The notes under the pieces are model-generated. The model ran no database searches and was not told the DNA's origin. It saw only the letters and a program-made list of their open reading frames with translations. 64,000 bases of DNA from Amphiura filiformis (Eukaryota > Echinodermata > Ophiuroidea > Amphilepidida > Amphiuridae), in NCBI RefSeq assembly GCF_039555335.1, contig NC_092646.1, forward strand, positions 29,255,780 through 29,319,779, given 5' to 3'. The position numbers and the translations under genes were made by a program. Below, piece by piece: positions 45,001 through 60,000 of this stretch. Numbering within the stretch: the stretch's first letter is position 1; the number at the start of each line of letters is the position of its first letter.

Positions 45001-48000
45001 AAACACTGCTCAAGTTTGACAGTGATTGAAGTGCTAGTTGCATCAATTAGAAATTATTTTGCCCTGGGGTTAATTTGCAAAAGGAAGATCTTAATTTAGT
45101 TGGTCAATTAAAAATGTCACGGCACAAAGCAATCACCCTTAAAAGTGCCTTTACTGGTCCTAATGGTAAAATCATGTAGGAATAAAGTGTTGTTAAGTAG
45201 AGTTTTATTGGAATTGTATTATTTCCACTCTATTAGCAAGCAGCCACAACAAGCTACAGCAGAGGTGGGTTGCTAGGCGATGGTCACCGTAGCGACCAGT
45301 GTATTACTGGAACATGCACAGTCATGGTATATTGCATATTGCATTACAATTATGGATATCATATGAATGTAAATTAATTACATATCAGCAAAAAAAAAAA
45401 AGAAATGGAATGATATGATATGATATGAAATACAAGATGTGACATTCCTCAGTGGGTTTGTACAAATTAATCAAATATAATTCTTTATCAAATTCTGTAT
45501 CAGCACAGCCGCATATGTTGTCACTTTTAAAAGGAAACAAGCGAAACAAGTTAAGAAAGGAATGAACAATTTTGTCAGTTCAAAAGCATATTATACCCAA
45601 AGAAGTTCCTGTGGGGGAAAACTAACAGTTATGAACCAAAACTTGGTTGCATAACACAGTTTTGTATCATATTTTAAGCACTCTCAATAAAGTTCAATTC
45701 AGTCGGTGGGGATCTATCTCTCTTTTAAGGCCAGAGTAAGGGGAGACACATTCGTCCACATCCGAATTTGAGATTTCTTGATATTTATCAACACTAAGAT
45801 GTATTCTTTCACTTGAAACTGATAAAAATACAACTTCCTAATATTTACTTGAATTTTTTGCTTGATTTATTTCACTCTTTTCAACTCTAAAAGTCACATG
45901 GTTCAAGACAGCTTAGTAAATTGGCTGGAAATAATGAGTCGGCAATGCGCTGAATGCGAAATATTGTGATTACTGCAGCGATTCGCGTCAGCGTGACGTG
46001 GCATAACTCTGCTTGGCGTATGTCCAACGCAGTCAAGGCGCATTCGGTATGTTGTTAACACCAGCAAATGTGATGTAAACAAAATAAAAATTTGCAGTAA
46101 AAAAGCCACTTAGATTTTTTTTATTATTTTGGATTTAGGGCACTAAAAACAGACATTATAGATTCATTGGTTGAAAAAGATGCATATTTAGACCATACAC
46201 CAGATACAGCTTTTACAAGCGTGAAAGTTTTGCCGTTTTAAAATATAAGGACGTTTTGTGCATAATTTTGACATTTTTTTACTAAAACGTCGATTTCTCA
46301 GAGTTCATTTTTAACAATATTGTATGATTTTTGTGACAAGATAACTCGAAAAATATGCAAGCAAAAGGTAAACCTTTTTGCACTATCGTTAGAGCACATC
46401 AAAGTCTAGGGAAGGTTTTCTCATTTTTTCAAAATATTTGTTTTGAACAAAAATATACACCATTATGTGCCATTTTAGCTTAATAGAGTGACAAAATTGC
46501 TTTTTTCACATGTTTTTGCAATATTTGAAAAAATAAGGCAATTTCAAAAAAATAAAAAACCTTCCCTAAGTTCATGTCTCTTCTCCATGAAAAACTAACT
46601 ATTTTTTTTAATTCGAGCGGATTTTTTTTTAAGTTGGCACAAAAAATTGGAGTAAAAAAGTGCATTTTTGTGATTATTTCAAAAACTCAAGATTTTTGAA
46701 CAAATCTGACGTCACCATGGGATTCCTTGACTCATTTCCTTTCCAAAAATGTATTATAGTTTTATATACTTTGGACATACAATTAAAAAAATAATGATGC
46801 TCGAAAAGGTCCGTGTTCTCCCCCATTACTCTGCCCTTAAGAGCTAGTCCTTATTATGTACCCAGATAATAAAATTTTCTCTAAAACATATATATTGGTA
46901 CATATTAACACCAACAACTTGCATACATAACAATATGTGACATGATCAAGAGGAATCAGTCACATGTCGGCCTTGGTTGAAAATGAGTTTTACATAAGTT
47001 TCTAAAGAGGGCATACATAGAGCTTTAAGAAACTAAAAATCCCATGTTGATACGATGTTTCTTTGCGAAGTTATGTCAATTTATCAATCACTGAAAACAA
47101 TAGAAAACAAAAGAATTTCAACACTTTTTTTGCCAATATCTCAAAATCAATATTAGCGACATCCGACTCATTTCCCTTGATCATGTCACATATGAGCGTG
47201 CACAGCATCTTACTAATATATCAGTCATATTTACATTTGATTGAAGAAAAATGCTTCTCCCCTACAGCTGAAATTAGAATTTTATGTTTTAAAGGTCATA
47301 CTTATAGAGAATATGGCAAACAAACGTTGTAATTTCTGTTGGAAAATTAATTGTATTTTGTATTTTCTGTATTTTTTATTATATTTTCACCATCAGGATC
47401 TTGAGAAATATTTGAAAAATGTGAAGAAGAACCAACGTTATGAGAAGCGGGACTGGAAGTCATGCGAGAGGGAGTACAAAGGTCAAATAGAGCATCTGAA
47501 TGATGATAACGAGAAACTACAGCTACAACTCAGGGTACGCAATTAACCCCATGAGAACTACCTGCCGATTGGCCAAAATGAATATTGTGTCCAATTTTGA
47601 ACCAATCAAGGAGGGTATTAATAAGATCATCTCTGCAAATGCAAGTTTGACCAAAAATAATTTAAAGCCTAGTCATCATTGGCAGTTGAAATGAGCATTT
47701 CAAGTTATCAACCAATCAGAAATGCTGTTAGATGACCAGTAGTGTCCAGGGGGTTAATAGATTAGAAGAAAAAAACTTCGACTTGGTTGGAAGAAAAAAC
47801 ACCAATTCTGAATAAAGTTTTGTGATATGTATTTCCCATAGTTTTGTATCTCAATTTTTAAGGTAAACAATCTCACCCCATATCACAAGCAATTATTACG
47901 CTAATGCAGTTCTATTTTAAATTTGTTAAAGGAGTTTTGAACATTTTGTATACCATCATTTGGTTATGTATACATGCATATTTCTCGTGTCAATCAAAAA

Positions 48001-51000
48001 GACCTGAATAAACCAAAGAAAATAACCAAATTAATTTGAGATAGTACCTAACAATTCTGCAACTGCAATTTTCTTGCCCATTCCACCATTAAAAAAAGTC
48101 AACATATTAAAAATCTTCAGAACATTGAGTCCTTACTGTATGGGTTTTATCAAAATGTGAGTTTCAGTACCAACAACAATAATAAAGGGAATAATAATAA
48201 GGCCAAAAAAATATGGTTTGTCAATCAAACATATTGCAAAAAAGCTATGTGATATGATTCACATACTTATGATGGCAGGTTTAATAAGAGAAACCTTTTT
48301 TATGCCTGACAATAATTTTGAATATTGTGTGTTAAATTTTTTTAATTTGTCACCATTCTGACCCTCCTTTACATGTATGCACAGTCTTCCATATTTTTGT
48401 GAGTATTATTGATGCTCTAGTATTATAATAGCTCAGTGCATGGAACTTCAGAAATTGGTGGTAGAGAAAGAGAGCTTTCGACTTAATTTATTCTTTTCCT
48501 CGGTAGGCCAAGGAAAGAAAAAATGTCGTCTTTGATGAGGATTTGAACCTGGGTCCCTGGTATCTAGACTCTCTTTTGAAAGACAGCTTTGCTTGCATGA
48601 TTTTTTGCTATAGTATTAATTTCTTTAGTTGTAGAGGTTTCTGGTCAGAAGGCAATAAAGTAGTATTTTTTTCTTTAGTTAAAACAAATCTTACATAGTT
48701 GATCTCTTAATTAGCAACATACATGTAGTTGTTGGTGAAAAGTAATATTTTTATGAAACATATTTTGTTGCTAAAATTAAAAGTGCATCTTCGGATTGTT
48801 ACTACTTTTGGGTTCAACTTTCTTTTTCTTGTTAAAAGCGCTGGATTGTTATGTGAAATATAAATATAATTCTATTAATTTCTGTGTCGTAATTTGGCAT
48901 ACCTTTGCATCCTGTACATGTATGTGCTTTAGGGGAAGGGTTAATTAGCATAATTATTGTAGCTTTGGTATGCCCTTTGCACCTGCACCCTGTATGTGCT
49001 TTAGGGTTTGGGTTAAGGTATGGGAAATAGTTTATATATCTATCATACATAAGGGTTAGGGTTATAGGGTTTCATGTAAGATTTAGTATTAGGGTAGGGT
49101 TAAGAATGCTTGATAAAAAACTCAGTAGAGATTAGATTAAGAATTTCCTTGCTCTGGACCCAAAGGCTAACAGTAAAATTGTTCACTTGCTTTGATGGCA
49201 GGGCCCTCTTTTCCTTGACCTTTATCTTCAGTTCTATTTTTTCTTCTTTTCCACACAGGCCAGCAGGCTTTTATTATAGGCTTTGCAGCCTGGCTTGAGC
49301 ATTTTGCTTGAGACTGGTCCCATCAGGACCCAAGTGTGTCTCGACTCAGAGCGGCTTTTTAAATATCTTTTTCTTTCTTTGTCATTCTGTAATCTTCTCA
49401 GCACAGACAGTTGGAAGTAGACATCAAAAACATCTACAGCAACCGCATACCGATGCCATCTCGTAGATTGCGACTTAGTCACTCCCCGATGACACTCATG
49501 CGAATGTTCCTCCGCAGTCCGGAGGGGGAGGAGTTTAGGGTTAGGAATTTAGGAACATGTAGATAAATAAAGAAATAATTAGTGCTTGAAAATTCAAAAG
49601 GTTCTTTCACTAATTGAGCAGATATATTTAGATAGGCCTGTGATTTACAGAATTGCAGGTTAGATTTAGGTATTATTAAGGATTTGGCATAGGATTTACA
49701 TTTTGTAGAGATAGAGTGTTTAGAAAATTAGGAGGGATCAGGATGGCAAAGGTATAGGTACAGACAGAGAGGGGATATGCCCTGTCAATTAATTGGAAAA
49801 TGCAAAAAATCTGTGGAAACTTGCCGAAAAACAGCTTGTTTCTCCAGGTCATTGTTGCCGGTGCCCACCCCCCCAATAGGATGACTCATACTATGGCACT
49901 GGTCAGTGCATCAGCTTTTAAGCGTTTATTTTGAAGGAATTAACGAAATACACAACAAAGGATTTCTCAACCTTTTTTTACTCAATTTCTAATAAAAGAA
50001 GCAAATGCCATATCATCGTAAAGCTTAGTTTGAGGAGAATTTATCTATAGAGGTCGTCAGCGTGACATCATTTGCCGCCATCTTGTGGGTACACGCTGTG
50101 ATGGTCGTTCGATCTCCATGCGTGGACAGCAAAATCACCGCGTTGATGCGTGATAACAGCTGCGTGGCAAGCTGCGCCCTGCGCGTAGTGTCCGACGCAT
50201 GAACACGCAGATCATTTGTACCCACAAGATGGCAAAGGCTGACGGCCTCTATTATTTCAAAAAGTGAAAATGGCTACTTTACAGGCCATTTTTGATGGAT
50301 GGTCAGTTTTTGGTCACATTTTTATTTTTAAATGTCTGTTGAGGTTTTTTTTAAAATTTTTATTGTAATAGAAATACAGACACTTCCTTTAAAAAAATAT
50401 TAATTTCTTCTTGTTCTTTCCTGCAGGAAAAAGAAAAAGAACTGGAGATCAAAAACATTTACAGCAATCGCATCGTCAAACCGCCGGGCAGGTTACGGAC
50501 GACGAGCATGTCCCCAAATTCACTGAGGCCTATGATGATTCACAAATCTACCACAACTGATGAAATCAAACTCAGCCCAAAAGCTCCGGTGGACACGAGG
50601 CGGGCTAGTTCCGCAGACGATGCCGCTGCCCTTGATTCAAGCAGGTTTAAATCGCCTCGAGAGGATAGGTATAAACGGAAAGCGGAAGAGCAGAGACAAA
50701 AATCAAGAGAAAGAACAGAGGAAGTTGTTGAGACGAAACAGGAGGAAAGGAAAGAATTGTCAGAACATGAACGTATTCTGATGGATTTGGATTCCGGTGT
50801 GAAGAAACCGGAAGAAAAGAAACCAAGCAAGGTGGAGGAGGATGACGATGAAACAATGAGGATACTGAGACAATTGGATAGTAACAGTGTGGTAAAAGGC
50901 AACTCACAGAGACAACCGACGGACGAGGAGAGGAGGAGGGAAGAGGAGAGGAAGAGGGAGGAGAAAAGGAGACAGGAGGAAGCGGAGAGGAGAAACAGGG

Positions 51001-54000
51001 AAGAGGAAGAAAGGAGGAGGAAAGAAGAAGAGAACAAAAAGGTAAGGGAAGGACAGGGATTATCAGTAAGTTCTCTTCACATTGGGATGAAAGTGGATCC
51101 CTCACATTGATCACCTATGGGATGAAAGCAAGGAGAGGAATTGCAATGCACGGTACCAGGATTTGAATGTTTCTCATCTATTCAGAATCAGTCTATTGTT
51201 ATCTGGATAGCTACATTCATGAGTTCCTGTTACAGTGCATTGCAGTCACACAAATAAAGTGTACCTGGCTTGCTTTCATCAATTCATGGCATTGGCTCAA
51301 ACAGTGGATGGTTTAACATCCGTACTTTCAAGATTATAATATGGGACCATGCCAGTTAATAATTGTGTCCATCCATATCCAAAGAATGCACTTGTTGTCA
51401 GCTACATGTGTCCCTTTTTACATAATAGTTAAGAATAAATACCAGACTCTTCTCGGGTGGAGGTTACTTGAAATAATCCCCATGTCACAGGGTTTAGGAA
51501 TGTTTTCTGTATTCCTAAAAACCATGTGATGTGGTGATGGTTTGAAGTGACCTCCACTTTATTCCTAGCTATTTTGTAAAAAGTGACACATATATCAGCC
51601 GACAAGTGCATATTTTTGATGTGGATGGACACTATCAAGAAATCTCAAGATTCAGGACAAAAAGTCACGTCTCCAATGATGCAAGACATATATCTAAAAA
51701 TGTAAGTGATTGTCAGGCGTGTCAATTGAAATCGGTTTTGAGACACTTGTGCGTATTTGCACTCCCTTCCACAAGTTTCATGCGCTAAACGTAGCTACAG
51801 AATTTCAAATAATCAAATTAATTGCAGAACATATGTGTCACACGTACATATGGCGTACTAAAGTGTGCACTGTGTATGTCGCATGTGCATGCCCATGTTT
51901 TGTTGTTGAAGAGCTACAGGCGTGCCAGAATGTTCCACAATGGCCAAAACTTACTTGAAACACCTGTGGGTGAAAGTTCATTGAGTCAATGCCATTCTCA
52001 TCATCAAAAAACCACCAACACAATCAACACATCTTATGCTTACATTTACTGTAAATCTTTTACTCCTCTATTATCTACTGCTACTCACAGAAATATGTGA
52101 AGGAGAATTCAGACTTCCTAATATGCTCACTAATGATGGTTCCATCAGCCAAGTCCTAAGCAAATTAGGGGTGATTTGGAAACATAACTAAAAAAAAACC
52201 CAATTCTTTCATTAAGTCATGTATATTTGTTGTGTACTTCAATCAAACAGTTCCATTTAAAAACCACACTACCCTTGTAGAAGATTTTGGAAATATCTTC
52301 CACAGGGGGAGTATGCATTTTAAATGGAATGAACATATTAGGCAGCTCCATTTGAATTTCATACACCCTCTGAGAAAGCCCACAGAGGGAGGGTGAATGG
52401 AGCTGCCTAAATAATGTGTTCATTTCATTTAAAATTTATACTCCCCTATGAAAAATATTTCCAAAATCTTCCACAGGGGTAGTGTGGATTTGAAATGGAA
52501 TAGCCCATTGCACCATAACACATTTCCCATTTCGTCTCTGCTGCAAGTGCAAGTACATGAATGCATTCCGATCAAAATATGAATACCTGCAAATTTTTCC
52601 TCCCTGCCTGAACATTCAATGTAGATGGCAGTGGGTCTGAATTCCCCCTTCATCTATTTCAATGTCATCTACTCAATTCTCAGATTCGCATGTGGCTTTC
52701 TACTGTCGGCTCTTCAGAAGGAACTTCATCAGTTTCTATCACTTCATCAGTAGGACTTTTCTCACGTTACAGCTAGTGGCGGAAGTCTTGCATGATCATT
52801 TCAGATCCTTTTGCTTCCACTGATAAAGAGTTCCACTAAAAATACTATAATAATGTATAGACCATTTGACATGTGACATCATTGCCTGGCAATATGTGTG
52901 GAATTTATGGCAATTTCCATTGTTCTTTGCCCTGCAGTGTGCGTGTGCATCATAGTTTGCTCAGGGCACATGCATTTTAAATTGCCCACCACATTTCATA
53001 TAGTACAAGAAAGCCATTGAACAGTGTAGCAGTTCGTTGAAGCATATCAATAGACCAGTCCCTCGCCTATAAACAATGATGTCAAGTGGTCTATACTTGG
53101 GTCATTTGTGACATGGCATTTAAAGATAGCCAAGTGATTTAGAGTTAATATTGATATTTTATTAAAATGTAAATTGACTTGAAATGATCATGTTGAATTC
53201 CCTTTTATGACAACTGTTCAATGTCTTAATTTTTGGTTGGAGCTTAAGGATTTGACATATTTTTTGTTTGTTAATGGAAATTTATCTCAAATAAACTGAT
53301 CATGCATTGAATGGTTGTCAAGATACATATTTTACAAATTCCTTTATATATGTAGAACCTTTACCTATTGTTCAATATATAGTAATAGAGATTTCTGAGC
53401 AATTGGTTGATTGACAACTTGGTCAGCTGATTGATTGATTGATTGAATGGTTGGTTGATTGATTGAGTGTCAGTTGTTAATCTGCAAAAAATCTCAGTTA
53501 CTATCTTAATCTCCAAGGCTAGAATTTCAGCAAAGATCAGAAAATCAATTCTTGCCAAAATTCTTTTGTATTTATTTTTGGCAATTGATTCTTGTGAATA
53601 TATGTATTTACATGTAGCTACACATTGTCCAAGTAGTGATTTTCATAACATTAGACAATACAAGAATTCTCGCTTCATAAGATGAAATTCTAGCCTTGTA
53701 TTTCAGCCTTTGTACAATGTCTGTCTAATAGATAATAGAATCCCTATGTAGTAACCTGTCTCTCCCTTTTTCTTAACTCTATTTATCTTCCTCCATTAGC
53801 CTCAGTGGCTGAAAGGCCCCACCACCACCACCACCAACACTACCTCTTCAAGTGTAACCTCAAGCACAGGGTACACTCCAAGCGCTTTCAGCAGTAACAC
53901 AGCCCCAATGCGGGGTCCAGTTGCAGCCAGAGTGGGCGCTGGTCAAACCCAGCAGCACAAGGCGGCCACTAGCAAGCTGCCGTGGCTGGCCGCCAATTCT

Positions 54001-57000
54001 CCCGTGCACAAACCGGTACTGATTGATAATAGTTTTGTGGGGTGAAGCACTTTTGTGTTGATTTTTTTGATAGACTTATTGCACTGTGCCAACTGTGATA
54101 GTATTATGTGTACAATGTACATTCCTGTGATTATAGCATAAGGTTAAGGCAAGTAAAATTAATTATTAGTTTTTCTTTAAAAAAAGGGTTTTTTTATATA
54201 AAAAACAATTACAATTAAAAGACAAAATTTCGATTGATTTTCACTGTCAGTACTTTGCTACTCTTGTATGCAGCTAGTTTGTTCTCTACATATAATAATG
54301 AACATGAAAAATCATATGGCAGGGGACACTATGGAAGTCTTACTGAAAAGACACTAGATCTATCGTCTTTGGGGAAAAAGCATTGTTTTCGAAACGGCAA
54401 AAAAGAAAAGAAAGAAAAGTTGCCTCAAGCCCCTCATCCTCCTTTTTGAAAAAAGTTAGGACGCGAAACTAATAATTAATTTTTCTTGGCGTAATATTTG
54501 TAGACCAAAGTTATACAACTTTGTGTCTTTTTCGTACTATAAAAGAGAGTAAAAGAGTGAAATTCAGGAGTGTACATTCAGATACTTCTCATACCGGCAT
54601 CCAGAATATCTTTTGCACCTGTAGGATGTAGAAATAGAAAATAGATTAATATTGAAGACAATTAACAATATAAGCTGTTCAATCATCTTTTCTTCCTCCC
54701 TTCCTTCATGTATGTACCTATAATAATACATATTTCACAAGTTTCTGGTGTTGATAAAATTCATTTACTATTTATTTAACAAAATGCAATAGTACTGATG
54801 GATTTACTTTCATTAACACTAGAGTAGACTAGAGTGCAGTGAAATAAATGAATTTTAGTATGATCCACTCTCTATGGGGTCCATTTGAATGTCCCTACAT
54901 TTCTTGATCTGATTGTTGTTGATGGATATATTAGTCAATCGTGCAATGTTTTGTTTGTTATCGTAATTTAGTTGAACCTATGACTGTTGCTAATGTATGT
55001 GTATTTTATTGCTCATAATATGTTTCCTCTCAAGGTGACAGTAATGTCACTTCAAAAGTTTCCATTGCACATTGATATTGGGGCAAACTATTTTTGTGAC
55101 TGATGACTCAAATCAGAGGTTGGGTCAACTTGAAACAGATACACTTATTAGAAATAATGTGTTCCAGTTTGTCATATTACAAATAAGCATAATGAAATCT
55201 TTCTATTGTTTCTTTGATTTCTATGATTTCTTTGTGTACCGAATGCATTTGTTTGTTTGTTTAATTTTTTGGAGCATCTCCCAAAATTCCAAATTATCTG
55301 TTAAGATCAACATTATTTCCGGTAGAATCTGATCTTTTTATTTGGACAAACAAAGTCATTTCAGATTATGTCCACAAAGATTAACTATAATTTCTATGAT
55401 TTCTTTGTTTGTGGATACATTTGTTAAAATTAGTCGATAAATGTTGAAACATGTCCCAAATCTGATGATAGATAACAATATTTCCTCTAGATCTGATTGG
55501 ACAAACAATATCATTTGAAATTCAAATTATGTCAAAACAAACATTAACATTTTTTTAATTGTATTTGTTGTGACGTGAAGTAAATTAACAATTTTAACTG
55601 TACATTTGAATTAATTATCTTACCAAATAATTGGAAAATTAATGCCATTTTCACCAATCCATTTTATGCCAGTGCACACATGAATCAGTCTTTATGTCAG
55701 TCATATTCTAATTACCATTTGACGTAGATCTTAAAATTATCTCAAACACTTCAATATTAAAGTTCATCTTCAATATTAGTTTCTGCCTTTCATAATATAT
55801 CATTCTTTATTACATGGGTTCTCAAAAACAAGCAATGATGCCGGCACTGTACAGCTACCACATGCATTTTCCTCTTGAAATTTCAGGGATAGTTATCAAT
55901 CATAAACAGATTTGAAAGTAAAATGTAATTAAAATTTAAAGTAAAATTTTAAATGATGATAATTGTGGTGCATAATTAAAATAATCACCTCAGTTCTTTG
56001 ATATGCACATACATTCAAGCTGTTATCAAAGCTTTTTAGACACATGTGCCAGTGGCATCTGACAAAATATCAAGTGGTGCAAAATTTGCAAATTGTTCTC
56101 ATGATCGACCCATACCCAAAATAACATTGCCAGGAAAATTGACAATTTTAGCGCTGAAATATAAAAGAAGAAGTAATAGAAAAGAAGAAGTGCACTGCAA
56201 ATTGCTGTAAATTTCATTCCGTATTTATGTGACGCATAATCAGTAATTGGGATCCCATACATTTCTGATTCAGGCACCTATTAAATTAATCATAAGCTCA
56301 TTTTGTAATATTAGACAATCGCATAGTATATTAGCTTGCAAGGGTGATTAGTTTTGCATACAACAATGCCACATTGTTTTGCAGGCACTTAATTGCCATG
56401 TCAACGGCAGCTTAAAACTGCAGAAAATTTTAATGATTTCATATATACCCTTGACATTTTGTGACATCCATCATTCTTAGATCGTTTGACACAAATTACA
56501 AGAAATAAATTATTGACTAATCCAATTTGTAGTATTGATCAGAAAATGATAGCGGTACGATACATTTTTAATTGAAATTTATTGATGTAATGAATGTTTT
56601 CATGGTTTCTAAAGTTTATTTACATTTATTTTGAATAACTTGTTGGACCAGTTCCCAGTTATAGTTTGATCAGCTCGTAATCAGCGGGTCTTATTACATT
56701 ACAGATTAATATCAATATTTTATTTTGAGAATTGCCTTGTGACATCTCGCCAGAAGCATCACAACTTATTAATTGAAGTTCTATACTTTGTCTACTTTAT
56801 TTAACACACAATATAGACCAAGTAGGTCAATCTTAACGTGGGTCTACTTATCGGCATATTTTCCGCCGATTACGAGCTGATCAAAGTATAGTGCTTCATG
56901 ATCTTGGCAAAAAGTTTTTTAGATGATTATGAAAAATAATAATATTCAACTATTTTTATTTAGTCCTATCTTGACTTCATGGAATCAACACTCAGAATAT

Positions 57001-60000
57001 TCCAAAACAGATTCATTTGAAGCAGGCTATTCCAGTTGAAATCCAGCTACCCTCTGTGGAGTACACCCCCTATAGAATGCATGACCTTAATCTTCCACAC
57101 AGGGAGTGTGAATTTCAAATGGGGTTACCAGAATGGGTGACTCCATTTAAAATCTACACTCTCTTTGGGGGAGATTAAGGTCTGGTCTTCCATAGGGGGT
57201 GTATGGTTTGGATTTCAAATGGTATAACCCAATACCATTATATCTGTCACTTTTTGGCAAGTTATTATGCCATAGGATAGGATCCAGCCAGTATTTTGTT
57301 GAGTCTTTGGTTTGACACCAAAAAGTGATACGCACTTCTGATAAGTTGAAAGTTGCTGAATCTAGATCTACTCCCTATTCCAGCAAAATACAGAACTGAT
57401 TTTTTGGGATTAAAAAAATTTGATCCTGTTTTGCCAAATGAAACATAGCTAAATCCTAATCCTTTAGTTAGTCCTAACAAGCAATGAAAGTCAATTTTAA
57501 TTTTTGACCAATTTTTGGACATACATGTAAGGGCCAAAAACATGCGTTTTTAGGGTGTTTTTAGTATGCTGTGACAATCAAGTCCAAAGACTTGCACTAA
57601 GACTAATTTCAGTTTATGCATTCTAATTTTGGGAAAAGACATGTTTCATTCTTAAAACCAACCATTTAATTAAAATAACACAAAAAAAGTGGAAATTAGA
57701 GCAAAATTTCGGCATATACTCAAGATTTTGAATGCTTAGACTTTGATTTTTGTGACTCGATTGTCAGAAAACAGGCAGAAAATGCATGTTTTTGGCTCTT
57801 TTTAAAGAAATCAGTTTTAACTGATTTCTTGAAAAAGAGCCAAAAACTGAACTTTTTCTTTTATCTCCAGTCAGGACTAAAAATGAATGATTAGGATTGA
57901 GCTATGTTTCATTCGGCAGAACTCGATAATAACTTTCTAATCCCAAAAAATTAGTGCTGTATTTTTCTGGAATGGGTAGTAGTAATATTAATATATATCT
58001 AACTATTTTTTTAACTTCCTTTTGTTTTTGCAGGAACAGGAGAGAAAGGAGAAAGAGGAGCTAGGTAGGTTTGATCAAATTCAAGTTTTAGATACAGAAG
58101 ACCGAGGCTCGGTGGCATAAGTAGAAGACAGAGGCTCGGTGGCATAAGTATGATATGTTGCCTGGTTTTGCGTAGTGTATTCTGCATGTGACAAGCATGG
58201 ATTTGTGATTTGAAAGCCAACTGTTACTGCACAGTAAAGACATTTGCATTGCATGGTGTGGTCATTGCATGTAGTAGTGACACATGTTTTCGGTGATGGG
58301 TCATTGATTGATTCTTCTTCTATACCATTTTTCACCCTGATGTGCCAATGATGTCAGTGCACATTTCACTGGGCGCAGCCTTGCATCGCTAGCGTTCACT
58401 CAAAGCGCTGGGGTGCACATGCACACGGTTAAAGATGCGCGAGCGAAACAGCTGCTTCAACACATTGACGTCACTGCTACATCAAGGTGAAAAATGGTGT
58501 AGAATTATATAGGGACTAATAATTGGTGATAAAGTATTTCCTAGCTTAAAAAGCATTAGGCCTTTGTCAAACTGGCTGTATAGATTGATGCTAACAAACA
58601 ACACAGAAATAGATAATCATAATTCTGTAGCTTGCTTAAATTTGCTATAAAAACTAATTTTAAGTGTAAAACAAGATGTCTTCAATCATCCCCTCACAGA
58701 AGCTAACATCTCCAACGGAGTCACCAATTCCCCACGTCAAGCCCCAACTCTCAACACGTCAGAGGACGAAGAAGATTACCCGTTCTTCGGTTCCAAACCT
58801 GCTAACAACACGAAGCCTGCCCCCAAGGCCACTAACAAGTTTGCCGTGCAGAGCGTGAAGGATCTGCAGAAGTATTCAGCGGCTAGGGCTAGCCCAACGG
58901 GTAATGATGATGATTACAATGGCCTCTTTGCTAACCCTGATACAACTAACCCATCCACCGCTACTAACACCACCCATGAGGGTAAATTGTCAAATGTTTT
59001 TCTGCATTAACTATCTTTCCAACTTTGAACTAACCAAACTATCTTTCTAATCTTGTTGCATTTTGCATCAAAATAGTGTCAACCAATGAACTGGTACCAA
59101 TATGACTTCAGTGGTCTGTGAGCTGTTTTATAAAAGCTTCTGAAATCAGTAGAGTAACTAGGTGGGGTAAATGGGCTTCCTTTACACCACCTGTAACAAA
59201 CATCCTAGCTACGCTATCTTTACCTCAACTGATGTAACATCCTAACTACTGATTTCAGGAAGCTATTTACACCGGAAATGGGGGCGAGGATTTATATATA
59301 TATATTTTCGCACAAAAAATATCACATCTCCCCTCATATCGAAGGAAAAATTTCACATCCCCCTTAAATCCTCCATTCCTTGTATAATTTTATATGTCCC
59401 CCCTCCAATATTAAGGTCAAAATTTCATGTCCCCCTCAAGTCAATCAAAAAAGTTTGTACCCCCCCTAAAAGCCCCCTGCCCAGCATAAATAGTGATCAC
59501 TTCCTAAGTAAGGTCACATTTGCTACAAGTTTGTCTAGCTATTCGCCATATAAGTGACGTAATATTCGGATCAACTACCATAGAAATAGATGAATACAAT
59601 TTTTGAATAGATCACCCTGCACTACAAGCAGGTTGCACTCATCATCTGTGTTTGTCTGCAATAATAGATTGAATACAATACCACTCTTTTCAAAGATACT
59701 TATCTTACAGATGTCAGTGAGTGATCAGCATGATATGAATATTCTATAGAATTACGATCCAGGTCTTTATCCCTGTTCTTTGACATCTATTGTTCCAATT
59801 AATTACGTCACTTCTACGGCGAATAGCTATTCATAAACAAGTAACGTTGCTGCAAACCCTGTCCATGATCAACTTGCTCCTTTTGATGTCTCGCTTGCTT
59901 TGCTTGTTTGTTTGCTAAATTGACTGTTAGTATGTGCAAATTGCACAATGGGCTATCCAGTTGAAATCCATTACACCCTCTATGGAAGACATGACATTAT

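Larger units (their letters stand above)
43163..47396 (+). other. LCA5 intron 2, transposon-rich
   Basis: Holds a family A-prime MITE (43190-43450), an ACTAGCGGTCACCCG hairpin-end fragment near 43603, and the 1.1-kb family I element (45725-46840). The remainder, including the 43.9-45.7 kb stretch, is AT-rich and shows no exon. Confidence 0.7.
51042..53799 (+). other. LCA5 intron 4
   Basis: Contains a foldback element (51355-51630), a family A-prime MITE (52245-52506) and a GATTGATT simple repeat at 53425-53465. No other exon recognised. Confidence 0.6.
54016..58033 (+). other. LCA5 intron 5
   Basis: AT-rich. Contains an inverted-repeat element (56665-56888), a family A MITE (57024-57230) and foldback M copy 2 (57366-57990). 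The 54.1-56.6 kb part has no recognisable feature. Confidence 0.55.

Noticed and set aside
50540..51114. Ser-rich frames of 155 and 165 codons antisense to LCA5
   Set aside because: They arise from reading purine-rich Arg/Glu codons on the opposite strand. No independent evidence.
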